A stretch of DNA of 15,449 nucleotides from UBA12026 sp035291405. Lineage in GTDB: Bacteria > Patescibacteriota > Microgenomatia > UBA8517. Below are positions 7,501 to 13,714 of this stretch, in pieces. The notes under the pieces were generated by a model that made no database searches, was not told the origin of the DNA, and saw nothing but the letters and a program-made list of their open reading frames with translations. The DNA is taken from assembly GCA_035291405.1 (NCBI GenBank), contig DATDSD010000029.1:1-15449 (forward strand), written 5' to 3'. A program made the translations under genes and the position numbers. Numbering within the stretch: the first letter of the stretch is position 1; every line of letters starts with the position of its first letter.

Positions 7501-7746
7501 GTCTGTTGGGATTCCGCGACCGTTGTCTTTGATTGTTGCCGAACCATCTGTATTAATTATCACTTCTACCTTAGAGGCTGTTCCTGCAAAGCTTTCATCA
7601 ACTGAGTTATCTACAATTTCTCTTAAGCATTCATGAAGCCCACGAGTATCGGTAGAACCAATATACATTCCAGGTCTTTTTCTGACAGGTTCCAGGCCTT
7701 CCAATACTTGAATCTGATCTGCATTATAATCGTTAGTTTTAGCCAT
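4510..7746 (-). CDS. gyrB: DNA gyrase subunit B precursor containing an in-frame intein
   Basis: ATPase subunit of DNA gyrase, which introduces negative supercoils. The 1078-residue precursor would splice to 644 residues (441 + 203), the normal GyrB size. GHKL ATPase motifs: EIVDNSVDE (E43, N47), IKDNGRGIP (72-80), GGLHGVGASVVNAL (113-126) and the QTK loop (346-348). The TOPRIM motif IVEGDSAGG (433-441) is cut directly after G441 by the intein. The second half resumes at S876 with SAKQGRD, MTDADVDGEH (D942, D944, D946, metal ligands) and YKGLGEMNP typical of GyrB. Without splicing the catalytic Glu435 and the DxDxD triad would be separated by 434 residues, so activity should depend on splicing. 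The start ATG overlaps the end of the delta-prime gene by 8 nt (ATGGCTAA), implying coupled translation. There is no Shine-Dalgarno sequence. Confidence 0.97.
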   Translation of the reverse strand: MAKTNDYNADQIQVLEGLEPVRKRPGMYIGSTDTRGLHECLREIVDNSVDESFAGTASKVEVIINTDGSATIKDNGRGIPTDLHKSGVSALELTMTKLHAGGKFGGGAYKVSGGLHGVGASVVNALSSYFRVVVIRDKKAFYQEYKRGVPVKKVSEASAKQLDEWGINLPTNGETGTITTFIPDKEIFNELAFEKQKIKQLLRDRAYLVAKLAFNFKDLRDNDETSYYFEGGIKSLVAHSNRGKIILSDVIYVQNKDENNHCEVAIQYTDAFNENVKGFVNGIYTTDGGTHVTGFRTALTRSITDYVKKIGNGKDEIILTGDDLKEGLSAVVYVKMPSETLQFESQTKAKLNNPEIQGFVATTVKEGLDTYFEEHPQEARRIIEKVTLAAKARLAARAAKDAVLRKGALDGASLPGKLADCQSKDASISELYIVEGDSAGGCFSGDTKVALTDGRNITFKDLVKENGDGKQNYCYTIAKTGNIEIAKIESPRITKTNANVIKITLDNSEEITCTPNHNFMLRDGSYKKALDLKTSDSLMPLRRQLSRMGKGITIEGYEMVYDPNELRWIFTHMLSDKYNLGNSVYEIGKETHRHHIDFDKTNNNPDNLTRISKEDHLKLHSAQAKRTLQRKDVLEKLAKLRKTKEYRDKISKTMLQPRMQKVLSVRAQKQWENEDYKKFMANKFIEFYNTSEKYRDENNKRLEVESKKYWSNPISRQVQSKRVKEFFINHPDYRILFSQKSKAQWEDKDLLLWRSEKTKKQWTEEFRKTRRKAYNNTYLMRGLKILHQIYETEGEIDIDKYQEIRRTTNDKTLIKYQTLLTRFFDNNNDNFQTAVFNYNHKIKKIEIVKKRMDVYDLEVENTHNFALSSGVFVHNSAKQGRDRKFQAILPLGGKILNTERAHLDKIVKFEEIKDLIIALGAGIGESLNYEKTRYHRVIIMTDADVDGEHIKTLLLTFFYRHMPEIINKGYLYIALPPLYKITVGKESIYAFNDEEKDELMKTFAKDKKYTISRYKGLGEMNPQQLWDTTMDPKTRTLKQVTVENTEEAGNMFSMLMGEEVPPRKKFIQTHAKLATLDI
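5419..5823 (-). repeat. Degenerate tandem ~17-21 residue helical units in the homing endonuclease
   Basis: Intein residues about 201-335 contain roughly seven imperfect units. Each has an acidic/aromatic/Arg start and a K-rich end with Trp: TKEYRDKIS..., RAQKQWENEDYKKF, TSEKYRDENNKRL, ESKKYWSNPISRQV, HPDYRILFSQKSKAQW, EDKDLLLWRSEKTKKQW, TEEFRKTRRKAY. The Trp residues are at intein positions 230, 269, 304 and 321. The array is strongly basic and probably helical, so it likely contacts DNA. It resembles NUMOD-like modular DNA-binding units of phage and viral homing endonucleases, but I cannot assign a named family. Confidence 0.6.
5884..5973 (-). other. HNH nuclease core within the GyrB intein
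   Basis: Intein residues 151-180 read HRHHIDFDKTNNNPDNL followed by an ending with H175 and H179. The HH-x-D-x(n)-N-P-x-N-L-x(n)-H layout is that of an HNH/beta-beta-alpha-metal nuclease. It would make the double-strand break at intein-free gyrB alleles that drives homing. Most inteins carry LAGLIDADG nucleases, so an HNH type is the less common kind. Confidence 0.85.
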
Positions 7747-8332
7747 GGCTGTTCATTTTAACAAGTAAGTTAGTTAACTGCAACGAGACGTTGCCGTTTA
7801 ACTTTAGGTTTTTTAAGGTATTTAGATAATCCTCAAGATTAGTATAATTTTTTCTTTCTTTTTCATAAAAAATTAAGTTTTCTACAAAAATTATTGCTTC
7901 AGTTCTTTCTTTGATTTTACCAATTATTTCAAACTTATCATTTAGATTACTATTTATGAATCGTTTTATATTTTTGTCTCCTGGTTTATTATTTGTTCCT
8001 TGTACTTTGATAACCTCGCATCTTGAAGTTATTGTTGGAATAACATTATTTATGTTTGTTGCAGTTAAAATATAAATAATATTTTTGTTTGGTTCCTCTA
8101 AATTTTTAAGAAAAGCATTTAACGCTTCAGTTGTGGCATTGTCTATATTTTCTATAACAATTGCGCATTTTTCATTAAATTCGAACTTAATAATTCCCCT
8201 TAAATTTCTAGAATCTTCAATTTTTTGCAGTAAAAACGGAATTTTTTTAATTACTTTTTCAGAAAGCGTGATTTTGTCAATTTGTGTCTTTTTTGCCTCT
8301 TCGCTGTTACCAACAATCAAAAAACTATGCAT
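7739..8332 (-). CDS. holB: Degenerate DNA polymerase III delta-prime-like clamp-loader protein
   Basis: A 197-residue AAA+-type protein of the delta-prime/gamma family, far shorter than E. coli HolB (about 334). The recognisable core is TTEALNAFLKNLEEPNKN (67-84), IIYILTATNINNVIPTI and the SRC motif (S103-R104-C105), which supplies the arginine finger in clamp loaders. The P-loop is ruined: VGNSEEAKKT (7-16) replaces GxxGxGKT, keeping only one Lys. Walker B reads VIEN (59-62) instead of a D-E pair. The four-Cys zinc module is absent. It therefore cannot be expected to bind ATP by itself, as is also thought for E. coli delta-prime. The C-terminal ~70 residues are helical and shorter than the usual collar domain. 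It overlaps gyrB by 8 nt, making a two-gene operon, and diverges from pilB across 30 bp. Confidence 0.8.
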   Translation of the reverse strand: MHSFLIVGNSEEAKKTQIDKITLSEKVIKKIPFLLQKIEDSRNLRGIIKFEFNEKCAIVIENIDNATTEALNAFLKNLEEPNKNIIYILTATNINNVIPTITSRCEVIKVQGTNNKPGDKNIKRFINSNLNDKFEIIGKIKERTEAIIFVENLIFYEKERKNYTNLEDYLNTLKNLKLNGNVSLQLTNLLVKMNSHG

Positions 8333-8362
8333 AATCTTATTGGATTATGATATCATGAATTA
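8333..8362. promoter_or_regulatory. 30-bp divergent promoter region (holB-gyrB / pilus operon) with palindrome
   Basis: The start codons of holB and pilB are 30 bp apart. A minus-strand -10 CATAAT (8344-8349, 11 nt before the holB ATG) overlaps a plus-strand -10 TATGAT (8346-8351, 11 nt before the pilB ATG). A second plus candidate, TATCAT (8351-8356), lies exactly 6 nt before ATG. The -35 sequences are weak on both strands, which may mean an activator or an unusual sigma factor. The perfect palindrome ATGATATCAT (8347-8356) and the inverted repeat ATAATC/GATTAT (8331-8336, 8343-8348) cover the -10 boxes and could bind a regulator or could simply arise from back-to-back AT-rich boxes. Confidence 0.5.
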
Positions 8363-10084
8363 ATGCCTAATACTGCCAATGTTCCGCCTGTCGGAAATAA
8401 TCTAGCTGATATTTTATCTTCAATGGGAGTTCTTCCTAAAGATCGTGCTGAGCAAATTAAAATGGCTGAGGTTCAGTATGGAACAAGACAGGAAGACATC
8501 ATTAGAAAACAAAATTTAGCAACAGATGAGAACATGGTTAAGGCTAAAGCAATTCTATATAACATTCCATATTTGGATATAGCCAGTGCGCCAAGCTCAC
8601 CTGAGGCAATGGCAATTTTACCGCAAGAGGTTGCTGTTAAATTCAAAGTTTTTCCCGTCTCGGCCGATAAACAATCTAAAACATTAATTCTTGCTATGTC
8701 TGACCCAATGGACCTTTCAGCTATTGAATTTGTAGAAAGAAAAACAAATTTAAGAGTTAAGCCAGTTGCTGCTGAAGAAGAAAAAATAATGGATACTATT
8801 ACAACAAGGTATGCCACCTCTCTTTCTCAAGAGGTCACAGAAGCCTTAAAAGATGTTGCACCTGACAGGAAAGAAGCTCCAGTAGTGAACTATAAAATAG
8901 GGTTTATTAGAGAAGAAAAAATTTCTGAAATTGTAAGCCGTATCTTGGAATTTGCAGTTAAGAGTAGATCTTCTGATATTCATATCGAGCCTCAAGAAAA
9001 ATCAACCAGAGTGAGGTATAGAATTGATGGAATTTTACAAGAGAAATTGACAATTCCAAGGGAACTTCATGACTCATTGATCTCTAGAATTAAAATTCTT
9101 TGCGGTATGAAGATTGATGAAAAAAGAATACCACAAGATGGAAGATTTAATTTTAAAGCAAATGATGAGGACACAGATCTTCGTGTTTCTTCTCTTCCTA
9201 CATCATGGGGTGAAAAGATTGTCATGAGACTTTTGAAAAAAACAGGTGGAGTTCCTGACCTTCCAGAACTCGGGCTTCGAGGGAAAGCTATTAAAAATTT
9301 GCAGGATTCTATTTTAAGACCGCATGGAATTATTTTAATCTGCGGACCGACAGGTTCTGGAAAGACAACAACCCTTTATTCAATTATTTCGCGTATTAAT
9401 ACACCCAAGGTTAATATTGTAACTTTGGAGGACCCAATTGAATATAAAATGAGCGGAGTTAATCAGGTCCAGATTAATCCCAATGTTGGGTTAACCTTTG
9501 CCTCAGGTCTTAAATCCTTCTTAAGACAGGATCCAAACATAATTTTAGTCGGAGAAATTAGGGATCAAGAAACTGCTGATTTGGCGGTGCAAGCTTCTTT
9601 GACTGGTCATTTGGTTTTTAGTACTCTTCACACCAATGATTCTTCTGGTGCACTTCCCCGTTTACTCGATATGGGAGCAGAGCCATATCTTTTAGCATCA
9701 TCAATGACAGCAATTATGGCCCAACGTGTTACTAGAAAAATTCATGAAGATTGCAAAGAAAGTTATGTACCTGATCCTAAAATTCTTGAGGATATGAAGG
9801 CAATCTTGGGTCCACTTTGGCCCGATGGTAAAGATATAAAACTTTTTAGAGGTAAGGGTTGCCAGGAATGTGGCAATTCTGGATATTACGGTAGAATAGG
9901 GATTTTTGAGGTATTGCCAGTTAGTGATGGAATAAGTAAACTGATATTAGAGCGTTCCCCAGCATCAGTAATTGAGAAAAAAGCTAAGGAAGAGGGAATG
10001 ATAACGTTAAAACAGGATGGATATTTGAAAGTTTTAGATGGGTTAACAACAATTGAAGAAGTTCTAAGAGTTGCCCAAGAATAG
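8363..10084 (+). CDS. pilB: Type IV pilus extension ATPase PilB (GspE family)
   Basis: Cytoplasmic hexameric motor that powers pilin polymerisation. At 573 residues it is full length. Residues ~15-150 form the GspE/MshEN N-terminal domain. The ATPase half has DIHIEP (205-210), Walker A GPTGSGKTT (328-336), the Asp box NIVTLEDPIEY (351-361), Walker B NIILVGEIRD (392-401) and the His box TGHLVFSTLHTND (414-426). The zinc-binding loop typical of PilB/GspE is altered: H461-x2-C464 and C500-x2-C503 instead of two CxxC pairs, so a His may replace one ligand. It is the first gene of the pilus operon; pilT follows 22 nt after its stop. No Shine-Dalgarno sequence precedes the ATG. The presence of a separate PilT supports an extension role. 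Confidence 0.96.
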   Translation: MPNTANVPPVGNNLADILSSMGVLPKDRAEQIKMAEVQYGTRQEDIIRKQNLATDENMVKAKAILYNIPYLDIASAPSSPEAMAILPQEVAVKFKVFPVSADKQSKTLILAMSDPMDLSAIEFVERKTNLRVKPVAAEEEKIMDTITTRYATSLSQEVTEALKDVAPDRKEAPVVNYKIGFIREEKISEIVSRILEFAVKSRSSDIHIEPQEKSTRVRYRIDGILQEKLTIPRELHDSLISRIKILCGMKIDEKRIPQDGRFNFKANDEDTDLRVSSLPTSWGEKIVMRLLKKTGGVPDLPELGLRGKAIKNLQDSILRPHGIILICGPTGSGKTTTLYSIISRINTPKVNIVTLEDPIEYKMSGVNQVQINPNVGLTFASGLKSFLRQDPNIILVGEIRDQETADLAVQASLTGHLVFSTLHTNDSSGALPRLLDMGAEPYLLASSMTAIMAQRVTRKIHEDCKESYVPDPKILEDMKAILGPLWPDGKDIKLFRGKGCQECGNSGYYGRIGIFEVLPVSDGISKLILERSPASVIEKKAKEEGMITLKQDGYLKVLDGLTTIEEVLRVAQE

Positions 10085-10106
10085 TTTATTTTTTAAATTA
10101 AATAAA

Positions 10107-11171
10107 ATGTTAGATATTAATAATTTATTACAACAGACGATAGAATTAAAAGCTTCTGATTTGCATTTAATTGTTGGTTCTCCCCCAACAATTAGAATTG
10201 ATGGAGAATTAAAATCTTTGGCAAATGCAGGAATCTTAACATCAGAAATAATTTCAGAAGGTTTAAAGGTAATACTAACAAGTGAACAATTTGAAAGATT
10301 AAACGTTAATAAAGAAATAGATTTTTCACTGTCTTTCTCTGATAAAGCTCGTTTTAGAGTTAATGCCTACACACAAAAAGGAGCTTTGGCGGTTGCCTTT
10401 AGAAGTATTCCTATGGCAATTCCAGAAATTGAAAACTTAGGTCTTCCGAAAATTGTTCATAACTTTACCAATTTAAGGCAAGGTTTGGTGTTAGTAACTG
10501 GGCCTACTGGACATGGTAAGTCTACTACACTCGCTGCAGTTTTAAATGAAATAAATAAGGCTAGATCATGTCATATTGTGACAATTGAAGACCCTGTTGA
10601 ATTTTTATTTAAACCTATTAAGTCAATAATCTCTCAAAGAGAAATGAGAAGTGATACTCATTCATGGCAGGTTGCATTAAGATCAGTTCTTCGAGAGGAT
10701 CCTGACGTTGTGCTTATAGGAGAGATGAGAGATTTTGAAACAATTGCATCAGCTATAACAATTGCTGAAACGGGACATTTAGTTTTTGCTACACTTCATA
10801 CAAATTCTGCAGCCCAAACAGTTGATAGAATTGTCGATGTTTTTCCTGAAGATCAGCAGACTCAGGTACGCTTACAACTTTCATCCGTTTTAGAAGCAGT
10901 TTTTTCCCAGAGACTGGTTGCAGGAATCCCAAACGGTCGAGTTGTTGCACACGAAGTTATGCTTGGAACGACAGCTATTAAGACAGCTGTTCGAGAAGGT
11001 AAAACTCATCAAATTGATTCAATCATTCAGACCTCTCTGGAAGTGGGAATGACAACTTTGGAACATTCATTAGCTTCACTTGTTAAAACAGGAAGGATAA
11101 GTCTAGAAACAGCTCAAAGTTGGTCAGTCAGGCCCGAGGAATTAAATAGGCTTATAAGAGGTTCACAATAA
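10107..11171 (+). CDS. pilT: Type IV pilus retraction ATPase PilT
   Basis: Hexameric ATPase that disassembles the pilus and drives retraction. I chose ATG 10107 (354 residues, MLDINNLLQQTIELKASDLH) because PilT proteins normally begin just before this block; an in-frame TTG at 10071 inside pilB would add 12 unrelated residues. Motifs: ASDLHL (16-21), Walker A GPTGHGKSTT (132-141) with His in place of the usual Ser, Walker B VVLIGEMRD (201-209), and the His box TGHLVFATLHTN (222-233). The PilT signature AIKTAVREGKTHQIDSIIQT (290-309) corresponds to the AIRNLIREGK motif needed for retraction. That motif separates it from PilB and from generic secretion ATPases. Its stop overlaps the pilC start by 1 nt (TAATG). 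Confidence 0.95.
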   Translation: MLDINNLLQQTIELKASDLHLIVGSPPTIRIDGELKSLANAGILTSEIISEGLKVILTSEQFERLNVNKEIDFSLSFSDKARFRVNAYTQKGALAVAFRSIPMAIPEIENLGLPKIVHNFTNLRQGLVLVTGPTGHGKSTTLAAVLNEINKARSCHIVTIEDPVEFLFKPIKSIISQREMRSDTHSWQVALRSVLREDPDVVLIGEMRDFETIASAITIAETGHLVFATLHTNSAAQTVDRIVDVFPEDQQTQVRLQLSSVLEAVFSQRLVAGIPNGRVVAHEVMLGTTAIKTAVREGKTHQIDSIIQTSLEVGMTTLEHSLASLVKTGRISLETAQSWSVRPEELNRLIRGSQ

Positions 11172-12376
11172 TGAAAAGATTTACATTCAAAGCCAAGGAT
11201 AAAAACGGCAAGGTGGTTACTGGAGAAGTAGAAGCAAGTAACGAGAGTCAGGCTGCGCGGTTAGTCAGAGGTAAGGGTCTTTTAGTGCTTTCAATTAAAA
11301 AAACCGTTGAGAATCCTTTAAATCTTATTAAAAAGTTTAAAGATAGAATTACAACAAATGATGTAGCTACCTTTACCAGACAATTTGCAACAATGGTAGC
11401 TGCTGGGCTTCCCATTACTGAATCACTCCTGATTCTTAAAAGTCAATCAAAAGGATCTATGGGAAAGGTTGTTTCTCAAATTTTAGCCGACGTTGAAGGA
11501 GGAGAATCAATGTCTAAAGCCTTTATGAAACACCCAACAGTTTTTTCTCCTACCTATATCGCTTTGGTTAAATCTGGAGAAGTTGGAGGAGTTTTGGATA
11601 CTGTTTTAGTTAAATTGGCTGATTCACTGGAAAAACAGCAGGAATTTAAAGGAAAAGTTAAAGGAGCTTTAATTTACCCCGCAATTATTGTCATTGGTAT
11701 GGTAATTGTTGCCTTTATCATGATGATTTTTGTTATCCCCAGATTAACTTCTTTATATGATGAATTTAATGCAGAGTTACCCCTTCCTACCAGAATATTG
11801 ATAGGTGTTTCTAATGCGGTTATTAAATATTGGCCAATTACGTTGGCTTTTTTGGCAACAACCATTTATTCGTTTCAAGCATATAGAAAGACAAAGGTGG
11901 GAAGACTTAAGACTGACCAAATGATTTTTAAAATTCCAATAGTTGGTCAACTTTCAAGGGAAGTAATTTTGACTGAATTAACTAGTACCCTTTCGCTAAT
12001 GGTTGGAGCTGGAGTTTCAATTTTAGAAGGGTTAAACATAACTTCGGAGGTTGTTAGTAATGTTGTTATAGGTAATGCTTTAAAAGATGTAAGTAATCAA
12101 GTAGAAAAGGGTTTTCCTGTATCGTTTGCTTTTGCAAAGCACCCGGATGCTTTTCCGTTTATTCTCTCGCAGATGGTTGCAGTAGGAGAGGAAACTGGAA
12201 AAATGGAAGAGGTACTAAATAAAGTTAGTCATGTTTTTGAAGTAGAATCTGATCAGAAGGTGAAAAGTTTAACTGCAGCTGTAGAACCAATTGTTATGGT
12301 GCTTTTAGGGTTGGGAGTAGGTTTCTTGGTAATCGCCATAATTTTGCCTATCTACAACTTGACAAGCCAGTTTTAA
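11171..12376 (+). CDS. pilC: Type IV pilus inner-membrane platform protein PilC (GspF family)
   Basis: Membrane platform that couples the PilB/PilT motors to pilin movement. The 401 residues contain a short N-terminal region (MKRFTFKAKDKNGKVVTGEV) and two GspF domains, about 67-189 and 269-391. Each opens with a T-x-x-L/F-x-x-M-V-x-A-G-[LV]-x-I-x-E motif (FTRQFATMVAAGLPITESL; LTSTLSLMVGAGVSILEGL) and contains a G-E-x(2-3)-G-x(3)-V-L stretch (SGEVGGVLD; VGEETGKMEEVL). Strong hydrophobic helices lie at roughly 166-190, 220-234 and 372-395, giving the usual three-helix topology. The start overlaps the pilT stop by 1 nt. Its last codons (TTG ACA) contain a perfect -35 sequence that may serve the next gene. 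Confidence 0.96.
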   Translation: MKRFTFKAKDKNGKVVTGEVEASNESQAARLVRGKGLLVLSIKKTVENPLNLIKKFKDRITTNDVATFTRQFATMVAAGLPITESLLILKSQSKGSMGKVVSQILADVEGGESMSKAFMKHPTVFSPTYIALVKSGEVGGVLDTVLVKLADSLEKQQEFKGKVKGALIYPAIIVIGMVIVAFIMMIFVIPRLTSLYDEFNAELPLPTRILIGVSNAVIKYWPITLAFLATTIYSFQAYRKTKVGRLKTDQMIFKIPIVGQLSREVILTELTSTLSLMVGAGVSILEGLNITSEVVSNVVIGNALKDVSNQVEKGFPVSFAFAKHPDAFPFILSQMVAVGEETGKMEEVLNKVSHVFEVESDQKVKSLTAAVEPIVMVLLGLGVGFLVIAIILPIYNLTSQF

Positions 12377-12388
12377 AAATACAATAAT
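12359..12388 (+). promoter_or_regulatory. Candidate internal promoter for the first pilin gene
   Basis: A perfect TTGACA (12359-12364) lies in the last codons of pilC. It is followed either by TACAAT (12380-12385, spacer 15) or by AATAAT (12383-12388, spacer 18). A start around 12392-12395 would leave a 17-20 nt leader before the GTG of the pilin gene. Extra expression of a major pilin relative to the motor genes would make sense. It could also be chance in an AT-rich gap. Confidence 0.4.
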
Positions 12389-12411
12389 GAATATAGTTAA
12401 AAAGAATCGGG

Positions 12412-13002
12412 GTGATTAATATTAAAAAAATTAATTTAGGTTTTACACTTGTTGAGCTTTTGATAGTCATAGGACTTTTGGGGGCAATTGCCTTAATTGT
12501 TATTGCTGCCATTAATCCTATTGAACAAGCCAATCGTGCAAGGGATACGAGATTTAAGTCTGACGCTGGTCAGCTTATCTCTTCAATTGACAGATACTTT
12601 GCATCAAAAGAAGAATTTCCATGGATGACAGATGATCAAGATTTGGAACCTGATGATCAACTTGATTTTACTGACGCTCGTGCCGTATCTATTGGACTTT
12701 GTGGAGATGTGGCATGTACATCTGATGGATATTTAATTGATACTAATGAACTCAAGACTGAATTTAGAAACAGAGATTTCATTACGGATGCTCCTACTGT
12801 ATCAAATACGATAAGTGTAGGTAAGTATACAGGCGCATCGTCATCAGTTTATGCATGTTATGTCCCCCTTTCCAATGCTGAAAGAAGCAAAACAGAGAAT
12901 TTGGTAAGTTTGACCTTTGATGCCAATACTAGCGCACCAACGGCAGATTGTACGACAACTGATTGGGTAACTGCACCATGTTATGTATGTCTTCCTCAAT
13001 AA
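12412..13002 (+). CDS. Type IV prepilin, probably major or large pilin (pilin 1)
   Basis: A class III-signal prepilin with a 10-residue basic leader, MINIKKINLG, cleaved before F11, then FTLVELLIVIGLLGAIALIV with Glu at +5 (E15). The 196-residue length exceeds most pilins here. After the helix, RARDTRFKSDAGQLISSIDRYF and EEFP follow the same plan as the other pilins in the cluster. The soluble head has six cysteines (97, 102, 149, 180, 190, 193), pointing to disulfides outside the cell. The start is GTG; no ATG is available in frame before the leader. It is the only pilin placed between pilC and pilD and has a possible own promoter. Family knowledge supports a pilus or pseudopilus subunit; whether it is the major one is inferred from position. 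Confidence 0.88.
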   Translation: MINIKKINLGFTLVELLIVIGLLGAIALIVIAAINPIEQANRARDTRFKSDAGQLISSIDRYFASKEEFPWMTDDQDLEPDDQLDFTDARAVSIGLCGDVACTSDGYLIDTNELKTEFRNRDFITDAPTVSNTISVGKYTGASSSVYACYVPLSNAERSKTENLVSLTFDANTSAPTADCTTTDWVTAPCYVCLPQ

Positions 13003-13009
13003 CACGGGT

Positions 13010-13714
13010 ATGACATATGTTTTACTCGTGTTATTAGGATTGGTGATTGGATCTTTTGTAAGTGCTATAACTTACAGGATTCCAAAGGAGTTGGGATTTG
13101 TTAAAGGTAGGTCATTTTGTGATAGTTGCAAAAAAGAACTTAGGTGGTTTGATAATATTCCCCTATTTTCTTTTTTGTTTTACTTAGGTAAATCTCGCTG
13201 TTGTGGTAAGAAGATTTCTATTCGCTATCCGTTAATAGAGATAGTTTCATTAATCGGTGTTGTTGCAATTTGGTTATTAAGTTCAAATATTATTTTTATT
13301 GTTTTATATCTTTTAACCCTTACCATACTAGTAATAGATTTAGAACATCAAATTATCCCCGATGAGTTGTCATTAATTATTTTTTTACTATTTTTAGTAA
13401 CCAGTAACATTCCCCTATTTCCAAGTCTCTTTATTAGCTTTCTTTGTGCCTTTTTACTTCTTCTAATACACCTAATTACTCGTGGTCGAGGCATGGGTTT
13501 AGGAGATGTTAAATTGGCAATTGCACTTGGCGCGTGGTTGGGGTTCGAGAAAGGTTTAACTTGGTTAATGATGTCATTTATCTTGGGTGGAATAGTTGCT
13601 TCTTTCTTGTTAATATTAAGAAAGGCAAAATTTAAAAGCAAAATTGCCTTTGGACCATTTTTAATAATTGCTTTTTGGATAATGTTTTTAACATCTATAA
13701 AGATAAATTTATGA
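13010..13714 (+). CDS. pilD: Prepilin peptidase (leader peptidase / methyltransferase)
   Basis: Polytopic aspartyl protease that removes prepilin leaders at the inner membrane and may N-methylate the new terminus. I prefer ATG 13010 (234 residues, MTYVLLVLLGLVIGSFVSA), which gives the standard N-terminus; ATG 12983 would overlap pilin 1 by 20 nt and add nine polar residues. Catalytic aspartates are D110 (LVIDLEHQIIPDE) and D156 in RGMGLGDVKLA, the GxGD motif. The cytoplasmic N-terminal domain has C37-x2-C40 and adjacent C64-C65 (KSRCCGKKIS) where many homologues have a second CxxC, so zinc binding is altered or condensed. About eight hydrophobic segments follow. Its TGA stop overlaps the next pilin start as ATGA, so those two are coupled. 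This is the only processing enzyme seen for the pilins here. Confidence 0.95.
   Translation: MTYVLLVLLGLVIGSFVSAITYRIPKELGFVKGRSFCDSCKKELRWFDNIPLFSFLFYLGKSRCCGKKISIRYPLIEIVSLIGVVAIWLLSSNIIFIVLYLLTLTILVIDLEHQIIPDELSLIIFLLFLVTSNIPLFPSLFISFLCAFLLLLIHLITRGRGMGLGDVKLAIALGAWLGFEKGLTWLMMSFILGGIVASFLLILRKAKFKSKIAFGPFLIIAFWIMFLTSIKINL

Noticed and set aside
4510..7746. Possibility that the gene encodes ParE rather than GyrB
   Set aside because: The spliced length of 644 and the overall motif set (YKGLGEMNP, EGDSAGGSAKQ) fit GyrB better. ParE cannot be excluded without a tree, but no second copy is visible.
10071..10106. TTG start giving a 12-residue longer PilT
   Set aside because: It overlaps pilB and adds residues not typical of PilT; ATG 10107 gives the family's usual N-terminus.
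12387..12419. Ten-codon ORF (MNIVKKNRGD) just before and overlapping the pilin 1 start, a possible leader peptide
   Set aside because: Its ATG lies inside one of the candidate -10 boxes and it has no ribosome binding site. The overlap is more simply chance.
12983..13009. ATG giving a nine-residue longer PilD
   Set aside because: It overlaps pilin 1 by 20 nt and adds polar residues before the normal first membrane helix.
13348..13641. 97-codon open frame on the minus strand inside pilD
   Set aside because: It is opposite a clearly coding gene and has no recognisable motif; treated as a shadow.
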